Below, piece after piece: positions 25,172-35,269 of a stretch of DNA of 64,000 nucleotides. Position 1 is the first letter of the stretch; every line of letters starts with the position of its first letter. The notes below the pieces were generated by a model, which saw only the letters and a program-made list of their open reading frames with translations, was not told the origin of the DNA and did no database searches. The position numbers were made by a program, and so were the translations under genes. The stretch is taken from positions 8,988,001-9,052,000 of the forward strand of contig NW_024464918.1 in NCBI RefSeq assembly GCF_017591425.1, written 5' to 3'. This stretch comes from Ochotona curzoniae (taxonomy: Eukaryota; Chordata; Mammalia; Lagomorpha; Ochotonidae).

Positions 25172-26705
25172 AATCAAATGGCATGGCAAAACAAGTAAAA
25201 CAATCTCAACCAACAGCAATGACTTAGAAAGCATTGAACACACTGTACAAGTTTTACTACAATTTCATGACAAATCTATGATAGGATTGCACTTAAAAAA
25301 TACACATGACATAAAAGTCCTAAAATGTTAATTATCTTTATCACTTCAAGAGTCTCCCAGCTGTTCTAAGGTTTCTATCAAAATGACTTATTTGTTACCA
25401 ATGTTTTACTTTTACTAAAATATCCCTTCTGGCCTTGGAAAAGGTGTTATGTGTAGGATGTTAATATGAAAAGGACCAGCTATCATTACCGCTTTCAAAT
25501 GGACAAATTTTGCTGCAATCAGAATTTAGTAACAAACATATTATTAAAAAAATAAATGATAATAAGCATAAAAGTGTACATAAACACTTAGTAAAATACT
25601 AGAAAACATAATGAGGACTATCACCACTGAATTATTTAACATTGGGATTTTTAAAATCTAAAATAATTTGTGAATATAATAACATTTCAGTTTGGCTAAA
25701 ATGTGAAACTCGTCTTTACAATGATGCTTCACTGGAGTAGAAGAATCAGAGCCAGATTTCTGTGACTTTATGTTTACGCATCTCTGATGAACCAAGCACT
25801 ATATGTCATAAAGTGTGAAGAATTATGAAAGCCCAAGATTTTCGGGGAAAACGAGAATGTAAATTCGACTCCTAAACTATCGCTGTCTTCACAGAAAGCT
25901 TTTTTTGAAATTAAACTGTGTTTTCCATTTATCACATCTCAGACTCAAAAGAAAAATCTATCAAAATTAGAAAATAATGCTTCTTTTTATAGAATAGGCA
26001 AAAGTTAGAGGCCTACACTTTATTTTCTGATTTATCGTTACTTCTTAGTCTGGAATAATGTATCAATTATCTTCTAAATTGGAAATCTGAAAGTTGCCCA
26101 CCAACACATAGTATTTGTTGTCATGAATTGGCCCAGCTAAAAAGACATGAAAAAAAACTGCATACAAACCCAGTACAGTCTGTGTGGACACTTCAATCCT
26201 GTCTTCCAGGAATTCAGGGACATACTAATTTGCTTCTTTTTGCCCCTACTGACCATCAGCTATACTAATTCAGCTGCTTCTGAAACCATGGGCAGGACAT
26301 TGAACTATCTTTCTTATTTATCATGTAAATCACTTTCTAAATGATAAGTTTACCTATCACTAGTCAATAGCTCTGCAGTGTTCCACTGAGTTCTCTTTCC
26401 TATACCAAGACCGAACTTAATCTAAAGATCCATTTGAGTTCACTGACGTTTTCACAGTATTAATTATGAGTCCATACCCACTGAGTAGCTTTTATTTCTG
26501 TGATTTTTAATTCCTTTCACTTATGCTTTAGAGTTTTCAAAATATATTGTACAGATCTCTGGCTTCTTGTATATTCTTCTTTAATGTGTATTCCTTGTGT
26601 ATTTTTCTTTAACTCCATTACACTTGCATTTATTTGTGCTTAATCTTTGTTTATTAGGAAGGAATGGGCTTGTAGATAGTGCTGAGCTGGGTGGGCTGGG
26701 GTGCA
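25172..26705. other. Unassigned stretch with a possible MIR trace
   Basis: Mostly unrecognised. 26,284-26,332 (GGGCAGGACATTGAAC...CATGTAAAT) loosely follows the MIR phrase for GGGCAAGTCATT...CATCTGTAAA on the plus strand, but is too short and diverged for a separate call. Confidence 0.35.
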
Positions 26706-26952
26706 TAGGGACAGAGAGAGAAAGAGAGAGAAGAAAACAAACTCATCCACTTGATAATTCATTCTGCAAATGGATGACCACAGTAACTGGGGCTCTACCA
26801 GACCAAAGGCAGGAATCCAAGAACCCAAAATACAATCTGGATGTCCCATATGGGTAACAGGATATGGCTCCCAGTAGCATGAAACTAGGAACAATAGTAA
26901 CACTAGGACTAGAACCTTGTACTTACATACGGCAATGAGGCAATGGAACACT
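26706..26952 (-). mobile_element. Old C-type SINE, antisense
   Basis: A GAGAGAGAAAGAGAGAGA tail side is followed by reverse-complement core phrases: TTCATTCTGCAAATGGATGACC, CAGTAACTGGGGCT, CCAAAGGCAGGAATCC, and ATCTGGATGTCCCATATGGG. The head side (26,920-26,952) is degraded. Divergence is much higher than in the 12.2 or 20.3 kb copies. Open frames across it are artefacts. Confidence 0.75.
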
Positions 26953-28642
26953 TACCCTCACAGGAAAAAGGAAATGTCCATGTGATTTACATACTGTTTT
27001 AACTGCAGCAAAATATTATTAGGAAATTATTTTTGTTGCAGGTCCTCGACCATCAGTGCCTAATGTAGACAAAAGCTAATGGTCTGTCCAAGCACACTTC
27101 ACAAGTACTATTACTTAATTCTTTAAAGTGTGTCATGAATTAGATGGACACAAAGCACTCACTAGAATTTACTGTCAAGAAAATATACATTTTAACTAAA
27201 ATTTGACATATTCTGTGAAATTTAAAAAATGGAACTACTAACTTTAATGTTGATATCACTAGAGGTAAGTAACTGTCAAACTGACAAAAAGAATCTGGAT
27301 ATCTTGAATATAACTCTCCAATTTGTTGCAGGCTAGTAAATTATAAAGCTAAGAACATTGGATTTCTCCTAATCAAAATTCATTAAATTTACTGCTTCAT
27401 GAACTAAGTGAGCAGTTTGTCAGTGATAACTGCTACAGAGCAAAACCATTTGCTTGCCTTCACTCTATGGTAATTATTAACACTCATAATAATACCAGAA
27501 GGCAAACAACATTTTCATGATCTATTGTTTACTTTCATTTATATAAATTACATAGTTTTACATCTCAGCTCAACCAACGAACCACTGTGATTAGTGACGT
27601 AGAGAAAGCACAAATGAAATGGCTGAAAACTCTTACCTAAGTTTTCCCTACTGAGAGCTGACACCCATCTAACAATAGCCACATTGGATTGTCTATCCAC
27701 ATACTTTCGGATTACAGAAATTGAAGAAAAGCTTTGAAACATGACTGAATGTAACAGAGAAGACAATATTTGACATTAGCTTCAATAAGAATGAACCAGG
27801 GCGAAGTTAATCAGATAGGTTCAAAAAAGAAAAAAGAAAAGAAAATTTAACTTACAAGTCATGAATGATAAACAGAACAAATGGGAGATTCATTTAGAAA
27901 AATCCAAAGATACAATGATTGTTCAGTAGAGCTTGCATCAAGTGCTTGTACTTTACGACCTTGCCAAGTCCCTTTTATCACATAAAATGTCTGATTCTAT
28001 AATGACTACCACTACAAACAATATTATTAGCTAGATAAGAAACAGACGAGGGAAAAGAATGGAATTCATCACAAACAGTGAGAACAGAAGGTGGAATGAA
28101 GTCATTGTTACACATCGCATCCCTGCCTTTCAAGACATCATTTTTATAAAGCTCCTGAAGCTGCTGCGGGGGCAGAAAGGTGGATTAAAAAAATGTTTCA
28201 CATTAATTAAATTCTACATTGCATCAACACATCATCCAGTGTGTTAAGATCATATTTTAGGAAACAATTTGTCATTCAAGAATTTGTTAACCATCCTAGT
28301 AGTGTTGGTCTCCTAGAAACATCACAGAAAGGTGAATACCAACAGGTATGTGTTGCTAAGGAACAGAAAATTCTCATTTCCCCCCACTAGTTTGAATGTC
28401 AGTTGATTTATTTGGGAACAAAAGCACAACATTCAATATATTACAAAAGACACCTAGCTAAAACTCATCAAAGTCTAATGATTTCTTGGTATAATTTGAA
28501 AGGTGTTTTCAAGTACTAAACTGGAGTATAAAATCATCCATTTCATCAATTTATACTGGTGATTAGTCATAAAAATTTAACAGAATGTCATGGGGTAGTA
28601 AGGAAGCAAAAAATATCCCAGGGGAAGAAAACATCTCTTCAA
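26953..28642. other. Unassigned stretch
   Basis: Nothing recognised; generally AT-rich, no tail or SINE body. Confidence 0.5.
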
Positions 28643-28695
28643 AGGCAGAAATCAAGGAAAATGTATCCCTTAACAGGCAGAAATCAAGGAAAATG
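28643..28695. repeat. Short direct repeat, period 32
   Basis: AGGCAGAAATCAAGGAAAATG occurs at 28,643-28,663 and again, unchanged, at 28,675-28,695, with 11 bases between. Confidence 0.85.
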
Positions 28696-29612
28696 GTTGC
28701 AATTATATGGAAATACCAAGATACACAGACAAGGATACATAAGAAAAAAGAACGAAGACTAATAGTTATTTTATTCACTATTGTTTTCTTAAGACATTGA
28801 ATTCATGTGAATTATTGTGAAACTCTCAAGGCGGTGGGAAGATTACGGATCAATTCATATTTACCTAAAACTAAAACACAGGTTGTGTCTATGTGAAATA
28901 CTTTTTTCCACGAGACATACATAAAAGCATATTTGATTATACAAGTTCTTTATCACCATGTTGGTAAGAAGGGGTGCATTAACAAAGTTTAAGACATTGT
29001 AGGTTGTAGCCATGGTGCTCCCTTTGTGATGGATCGTTTGGCCCTGCCTGTATTATAAAGTTGGGCTGTAACAGTGGCATCTATTCCATCATTTCATGTC
29101 AAAGGTGAAGCGCATAATCTAACCAGGAAGATTCCAGAGGATGGAATGGGAATGAAGACTGATGAAGCTACAAATGTCTCAGCCGTTGAAAAACAAGAGA
29201 AGTGTCAAGAGGGACATTGTCCCAAGGGCATCAACATTTTTAACAAAGTAAGCCTTGTCCTTAGGCTCAGCATAGCTGTTTCACACATGTATGGTACCAC
29301 TGTCCAGATAGATTTCTTCTGAGTTAAATAAAACATATTGCTTTCAATAAGATATTGAATATACCATGCTTTTTTTTTCTTAGTCCATTTTCTGAAACAC
29401 TTATATAACAATTCTTAATCTTATGACTTTTTAAGTGGATGGTAAGTGAAAACATGTTGAAAGTGAAAATTTGGAAGATCACACACTTGAAACTAAAAAA
29501 GATGAAAATTCAGCATTGAAAGAAAATATGATTATTCAATACATGCAATCAACTACGTAATTGATACATCTGAATCTGTGTGATGACACAAATTTAGGTT
29601 ATGAAGTAAATC
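28696..29612. other. Unassigned stretch
   Basis: An 82-codon plus-strand open frame (29,074-29,322) looks compositionally protein-like but has no motif I recognise, no splice signals that frame it and no upstream coding. I do not call it a gene. Confidence 0.45.
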
Positions 29613-29620
29613 CTGAGTCT

Positions 29621-29931
29621 GGCTTGGTGGTAAATCATGCAAAAGCACTGCCTACAATGCTGACATCTCCTATGGGCTCTGAGTCCTGGCTGCTGTGCTT
29701 CCGATTGAGCTCCCTGCTACTGACCTGGGAAAGCATTGGAAGATGTTCCAAGCAAGCAGGCCCTGCTATCCACATGGAAGACTTAGATGAAAATCCTCTT
29801 TCCTGGCTTTGGCCTGGCCCAGCCCTAAGTCCCTGTGGCCATCTGGAAAGTGAACAAGTGGGTGACGATCTCTCCTGCTTTCTAAATAGGTTTTTTCAAA
29901 CAAATCTTCCTTTAAAAACAAAATTAAAATT
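29621..29931 (+). mobile_element. C-type SINE, older rabbit-like form, sense
   Basis: The core is clear: TCCTGGCTGCTGTGCTTCC, GAGCTCCCTGCTACTGACCTGGGAAAGCA, TGGCTTTGGCCTGGCCCAG, and CTGTGGCCATCTGGAAAGTGAAC, then an A-rich tail. The 8-mer CTGAGTCT at 29,613-29,620 and 29,932-29,939 may be the target-site duplication. Confidence 0.85.
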
Positions 29932-30183
29932 CTGAGTCTTCCTTCTAGATCTTAACCTTACTCCATTCCAAAAGAAGAGGATTTTTGAGAGAATGATTTT
30001 CCTGACTATTTGGAAATTTTTGGAGTAAAGATGTTTTCAACAAACCAAATATGTTATATTGTTAATGTGTTTGTTAATATTTATATCACAATGCAGAAAA
30101 GACACATTACAACCTTCAAAGAGATTACAGTTCTAGATTACAGTTCTGTTTTCAGGATATACATTCAATTAAAATTAAATCAA
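29932..30183. other. Short unassigned gap
   Basis: No feature beyond the possible target-site duplication at its left edge. Confidence 0.5.
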
Positions 30184-30252
30184 ATATAAATATATATAAA
30201 TATCAATATCAATATATATATTTATATATTATATATATATTTATAAATATAT
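30184..30252. repeat. AT-rich low-complexity (TATA-type) tract
   Basis: About 70 bases of almost pure A/T, with repeated AATATATATA and AATATC motifs. Confidence 0.9.
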
Positions 30253-33200
30253 CAACCTCTGTCAACAAGAAGAACATGGCGCTGAAAAAAGAGGAAAACA
30301 GCAGAATACAATGTTTAAGGTCCTAGACAAGTTCCCTGCAGGAATGCACAAGCAAAATGGATCGTGACTGCACAGCTCAGGTTCATCTGGGAGAAAGAAT
30401 TTGAAGTGTATCCAGAAGACAGTCCACATGTTCCAGAGACTGAGACTGTAAATTAATATGGCTGAGATCTTCCAGGGTACCATGGGGCAGGATACACTTG
30501 GAGGTGTTGTGGTAGCATCTGCTGAATATGGTAAGAATCATGTGTTATATGCTAAGTATGGTGGGTCCGCAATGAATACTGAACATGGTCTGAAAATAAA
30601 GGAGATGACAAATGAAAACTTGAGCTTTGATGATACTGGTACAAGAGATGATAAGGGCATTATTTTTTTTTTTTGGAGTCCAAATTCACAGAAATTAATT
30701 TTTGCTTGCAGTGACTGAAAATGAAGGAGCAACCTAACAAAACTCTCCCTGGTCATCTAGCACAAGAAATACTTGGGTGTGGACACTGAATCTAAGACTT
30801 ACACAGTAGTGGGAATTAAGAATAAATATCTTCCACATGCCTTTCCTCCTTTTCACATCATTCTGTAATTTAGTAAAACTGGCATAGAAAATTCAAGCAA
30901 ATCTTAGTGTCAGTGTTCGAGGAGGAAAAGGATAGAAACCTAGAGTTGAAAGGCGATTTACAACGTTTTTACTAGTACCAATCATTTCGCAGGTGCTTCT
31001 CTATGATAAGTCGAGCAATAATTTTTGGGCATGCAGTCGACAAACAAAAATTCAGAGCAGACAAACATCACTCAGTGAATGTAGCCAATAAAACTGAATC
31101 CAAGTTAACATTTCAATCTTTCAACAGCAGGAATCAGAAATTACGTTTAACCTTATTTTACACAACACAAATTTGTGGCACAGATTAAGTAATTTAAAAG
31201 TGCTACAGTGCACTTTTTACTTTAATCTGCAAGTCATAGTACAAGATTCTGAGTTTACATTCTTGATTTTCTCGTACAAATATCTCACCTTAGGGACTCT
31301 TGCAGTATAATCTTGTAAAGAAGATATAAAGAGGCTTGGCACACTGCCCTGTGTCAGAATCCCAATATGCCATCAGGCTGCACAAGTTTTTGGGCTGCAA
31401 CTCTGCATAAGATTAAATAATACTGGTATCCACAATGCATTTGTGGGAAAACTAGCATTGAATCAGAATGCAATTCCTTTGTGTGTGTGTATGGGATGTA
31501 GGGATATACATCACAGTCAAATATAGCCAAGATGTGGACATGGAATTTTTTTCCAGTCTTGTCATCCAGCAATATTGAGATAAAACAGTTTTATAACCAA
31601 AAAAATGAGTTATTTGCATCAGAATGAGCTTGCCCTTTCATGAAAAGAGATAAACTATTATTTGTCAACATCGTCTGTTATCAATTCTGCTAACACTTAA
31701 AAAGTAGAGACTTCTGATTTCTTTTTTCAGATGGGGATAAATGAAGCACTAGCTTCTCAAGAAAAAATAGCAAATTGCTCAGTTTTATTACCACACAAAT
31801 TCCTAGTGATCAGTTCTTAGTATAGCACTTCACTGTAATACATTTCATGGTTCACTGCAAAGATGATATCTCAAACCAGCTAAATAACATTATATGACAT
31901 TACGTGCTATCTGTCTCAGAGTCAAGCTTTGAGTACCTACGATGGTTAAAAGTTTAGTACACGGCATAATTCATGATTCAGATTAGAACAATGACAGGAA
32001 AAGCAAAATAAGATATATGTCTGCGTGTATCTTAGTGCTTTTGTGTTTCGTGTGAAAGAGAAAATAAACAGCATGTTGACAACAGAGAGCACCTGTATTC
32101 AAAGACAAATGCTTTCTTATTAACTGCTTTTAATACAATAGCTCATCCGCAACAATCAGCTACATTATATATGGTCAATTTATATTTTTAGTTTCACATG
32201 GCTTATGATTACATTTTTGTGATATAGGACAGTATATTTTTTGTCAGTGGTGATAAAAATCCTGGTGAGACTTTCTGTTGATAGAAATTTGTCTCTGAAG
32301 GACATAACCTTTCCTGTCATGATTGCAACTCTCATTGAAAAATGAGAAAATTAAATCACTTGGGAATGCTAGTAAAGATGGAAAACTTTAAACTAGATGT
32401 CACTCATAACACTAGAAAGCACAGTAAATGATGTGTTAGCTTTGATACAAGAAAACATCTATGACATTATCTGTCATTAAGTGGAAAAATCTGTCAGGTA
32501 TGTTTTCCTTACAATGATGATTTTTTTTTAAATAAGTCCTGGATTGAGCTGTTTAAATCATAACTGACACATAGATCACCTTAAACAAACTTCTCAACCC
32601 ACCTTTAAAACTGAAACCCCAGAAAGTCTCAGAAATACGGCTCCCTCTGTATTTTTAGGGTGGCTACACCAGCAGTAGGAATACGCTGCACAACAGGAAC
32701 CTTCTGTCCTACTTCCATTTACCCAGGTCAAGCTGTCTCCAGCCTCTACAGTAAGCTGATGGGTTTCCTTGATAATCAGCCCATTAGCAACAGCCTTTAC
32801 AAAGTTCAAAGACACCATCAGAGCAGCAAAATGCACATGGGGGCTACACAGGAAAAAAATGCACTCTCTGCTGTCACATTCCTGTATTGTTAGTACATAT
32901 CATTCAGAAAATTAAAGCAAAATCCCAACTAAATTTAATTTAATCTAAAAATGGCATCAGTGTTTTGGCAATAGTCTTGTGGAAATTTTCTTCAGGAAAG
33001 AATCATAACAACTCTTCCCTCACATAAGACTAACATTTATTTCATATTGTATTTGCATCCTTTGTTCACAATGTCAATTTCTAAATTGACATCTTAAGTC
33101 TAATAATATTCAGATAACAAAGTCATTTTCAGTCGCGGTCATGGTCAGAAGAACAGAAGATACTAGAAATTTCTCTATTTCTTTTGAACGTGTCCTGGGA

Positions 33201-33309
33201 AACATTTTGCGATGTTAGAATTGAAAAATTTTATACTGAAATTACACAAGAATAATGTAGGTTGTGCAAGCACTGTATCAGAGCAGATTAAGTCATGACT
33301 CAGAATGAT
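30253..33309. other. Unassigned stretch
   Basis: No SINE or L1 body recognised. 32,723-32,843 on the minus strand is an open segment (81-codon frame at 32,594-32,836) with a pyrimidine-rich AG before it and a GTAAAT after. I treat it only as a weak exon-like segment (see findings). An 86-codon plus frame at 30,458-30,718 is unrecognised. Confidence 0.4.
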
Positions 33310-33604
33310 TCACATTGCACCACTGATTCCAGTCCTGGTGTCCAGGCTCCTGCCCCAGCTTGTGGTTACTATGCCTAGGAAGCAAGAGATAGCCGTGAAA
33401 GTATTTCTGTTTTTGTCCCCCACAGAGGTGAGACACAAGTTCCCAGTTCCTGTTTCAGCCTGGCTCAGCTTCTGTTTCTAGTTTCACTTGGGTAGTGAAG
33501 CACTCGTTAGAAATTACTTCTTTCTCTCTCTCTCTCTCTCTCTCTCATTTTTGCTCTTCATTTCAAGTAGAATAAATAAATACATCTTTTAAAAATAAAA
33601 AAAA
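33310..33604 (+). mobile_element. Old C-type SINE, 5'-truncated, sense, with (CT)n
   Basis: It begins in the core (GATTCCAGTCCTGGTGTCCAG), then TTCCCAGTTCCTGTTTCAGCCTGGCTCAGC, a (CT)n run at about 33,523-33,545, and an AATAAATAAATACATC tail. A second SINE inserted into or next to its tail. Confidence 0.78.
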
Positions 33605-33614
33605 TGAAAGGGTA

Positions 33615-33893
33615 GGGCCTGGCACAATGGCCTAGTGGCTAAAGTTCTTACCTTGAATGTGCCAGGATCCCATATGGGTACTGGTTCTAATCCTGGCAGC
33701 CCCACTTCCCAGCTAGCTCCCTGCTTGTGGTCTAGGAAAGCAGTCAAGGATGGCCCAAAGCCTCGGGACCCTGCACCTGCATGGGAGACCCAGAGGATTT
33801 CCTGGCTCCTTGCTTTAGATTGGCTCAGCTCCTGCCATTGCGGCCACTTGGGGAGTGAACCATCAGACAGAAGATCTTCCTCTCTGTCTCTTT

Positions 33894-33948
<55 letters not shown>

Positions 33949-33996
33949 AGTATAGATCTGACTTTGCAATAGAAATAAATAAATCTTAAAAAAATA
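33615..33996 (+). mobile_element. Young C-type SINE, full length, sense, with expanded (GT)n
   Basis: It starts GGGCCTGGCACAATGGCC with an A box TGGCCTAGTGG at 33,628-33,638 and a B box GGTTCTAATCC at 33,683-33,693. A perfect 8-bp target-site duplication AAAGGGTA flanks it (33,607-33,614 and 33,997-34,004). The normal CTCTGTCTCTC part has gained a long GT run. The long open frames on both strands across it come from the repeat. Confidence 0.95.
33896..33949. repeat. (GT)23 microsatellite ending in CGCGCG
   Basis: An uninterrupted GT run from 33,896 to 33,942 is followed by CGCGCGA, keeping the purine-pyrimidine alternation for over 50 bases. It lies inside the SINE 3' part. Confidence 0.97.
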
Positions 33997-34344
33997 AAAG
34001 GGTATAAAAATTTATGCTTTCTCTACATGCCAGATAGCAGTTGTCTGAACTTATACAAAGATTTTACTTCATAGAATAATGAGTACTGTGCGATATGCCT
34101 ACTTAAAATGATTCTGGCGGTGTAGTTTGAGTAATAATTTTACTTCAAAATGAAAATTAGTTTTTACTTGGCAATATATTAGTTTTAACCATGGAGTCTA
34201 TCTTTAAATTAATAATATACAGACTAATTTTTCCACGGCACATTTTCTTTTTTTTTTATTGTGTATGTAACACAGAAGGCATATGACTCAGTCAGTCATA
34301 TAGGATAAAACAGTATCCCATTTGTAGCATCTGTGTCCAGGTAT
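33997..34344. other. Unassigned gap
   Basis: Only the target-site duplication at its left edge and a T-run near 34,249-34,258 are visible. Confidence 0.5.
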
Positions 34345-34510
34345 GCTCTGTGGCTTTGACCTGCTTCCTGATAATCAACAACAAGGAAGGATGCAGCAGC
34401 TACTCAAGTATTTGGGTCACTGCTACCCATGTGTGGAATCTCAGCTCCTGCTTTGTCTTGATGACTCAGCAATGACTATTTCAGGCATTTAAAATTGAAC
34501 TGACTGACTT
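34345..34510 (+). mobile_element. Old C-type SINE fragment, sense
   Basis: Core phrases CTGCTTCCTGATAATC, GGATGCAGCAG, CTCAAGTATTTGGGTCACTGC and TACCCATGTGTGGAATCTCAGCTCC match the older form of the family. Head and tail are not recognisable. Confidence 0.65.
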
Positions 34511-34689
34511 CTAACTTACCTGAACCAAAAATTACAATGCATAGTACAAATGGAAATTTGTGAAGTGTTATCCAATCATGTCAATTCATTCCAATGGAAC
34601 TACTGATGAATAGATGAGAAATGATATGAACAGAGAATGTTATGCGATTCAGACTGTTTTAAAAGACAGCTAGATCAGGATTTGAACCA

Positions 34690-34930
34690 CAATTAGAGAC
34701 ACCAGCAGTCCATACCAAAATGTTGGGTTGACAGTCTGTTGCTCTGCTTCTGAATCAACTGCCTGCTAAAATGACTGGGACAGCTACAAAATAGCTCCAG
34801 TGCTTGGGCCTCTGTCAACCATACAGGATACCTAGAGAGAGTTGCTACTCCAAACATTAGAGAACCCTAATGTGTGGCTATTGCGACCATTGCTCAAATG
34901 ACACAGTAGAGAGAGGATTCTGCAACACAC
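34690..34930 (+). mobile_element. Old C-type SINE, sense, diverged
   Basis: TGCTCTGCTTCTGAATCAACTGCCTGCTAA, then CAGTGCTTGGGCCTCTGTCAACC, GTGGCTATTGCGACCATTGCTCAAATGA and GTAGAGAGAGG follow the SINE core order. It is the third to fourth C-type copy in 1.6 kb, all on the same strand. Confidence 0.7.
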
Positions 34931-35070
34931 CTATCCCTTTGGGAATGCATCACCTGACTGAAGATCGCTCCCTTGACCAGCACTCAGTCTACAGTTGGGA
35001 TTGCTAAAATAATTAGAGAGCACAATCTAGAAATAACTGTGTAAAAATACTGACAGTTATATCCATCTCA

Positions 35071-35150
35071 GGTATATATAAACACATGTATATATATACA
35101 GCTATTTAAGTATATAGGTATATATACAGATATATGCAGAGAATGTATAT
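35071..35150. repeat. TATA-rich low-complexity tract
   Basis: Repeated TATATATACAG and GTATATA motifs over about 80 bases. Confidence 0.85.
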
Positions 35151-35269
35151 AAATGCATTCAAACACATTATTATGCTTATACAAATCATTTTAATACTTA
35201 CTGCAGTTCTGTATTAAATTATATTCTACAAACATGAAAATCAAGCACATGAGTACTGATGTTTTCCTA

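Noticed and set aside
29074..29322. 82-codon plus-strand frame with protein-like composition
   Set aside because: No recognised motif, no splice sites or upstream coding, and length near chance.
30458..30718. 86-codon plus-strand frame, possible processed pseudogene
   Set aside because: Peptide not recognised, no poly-A or target-site duplication seen, flanking frames broken.
33589..33969. 126- and 106-codon open frames on opposite strands
   Set aside because: Both are the same young SINE read on each strand, including translation of the GT run.
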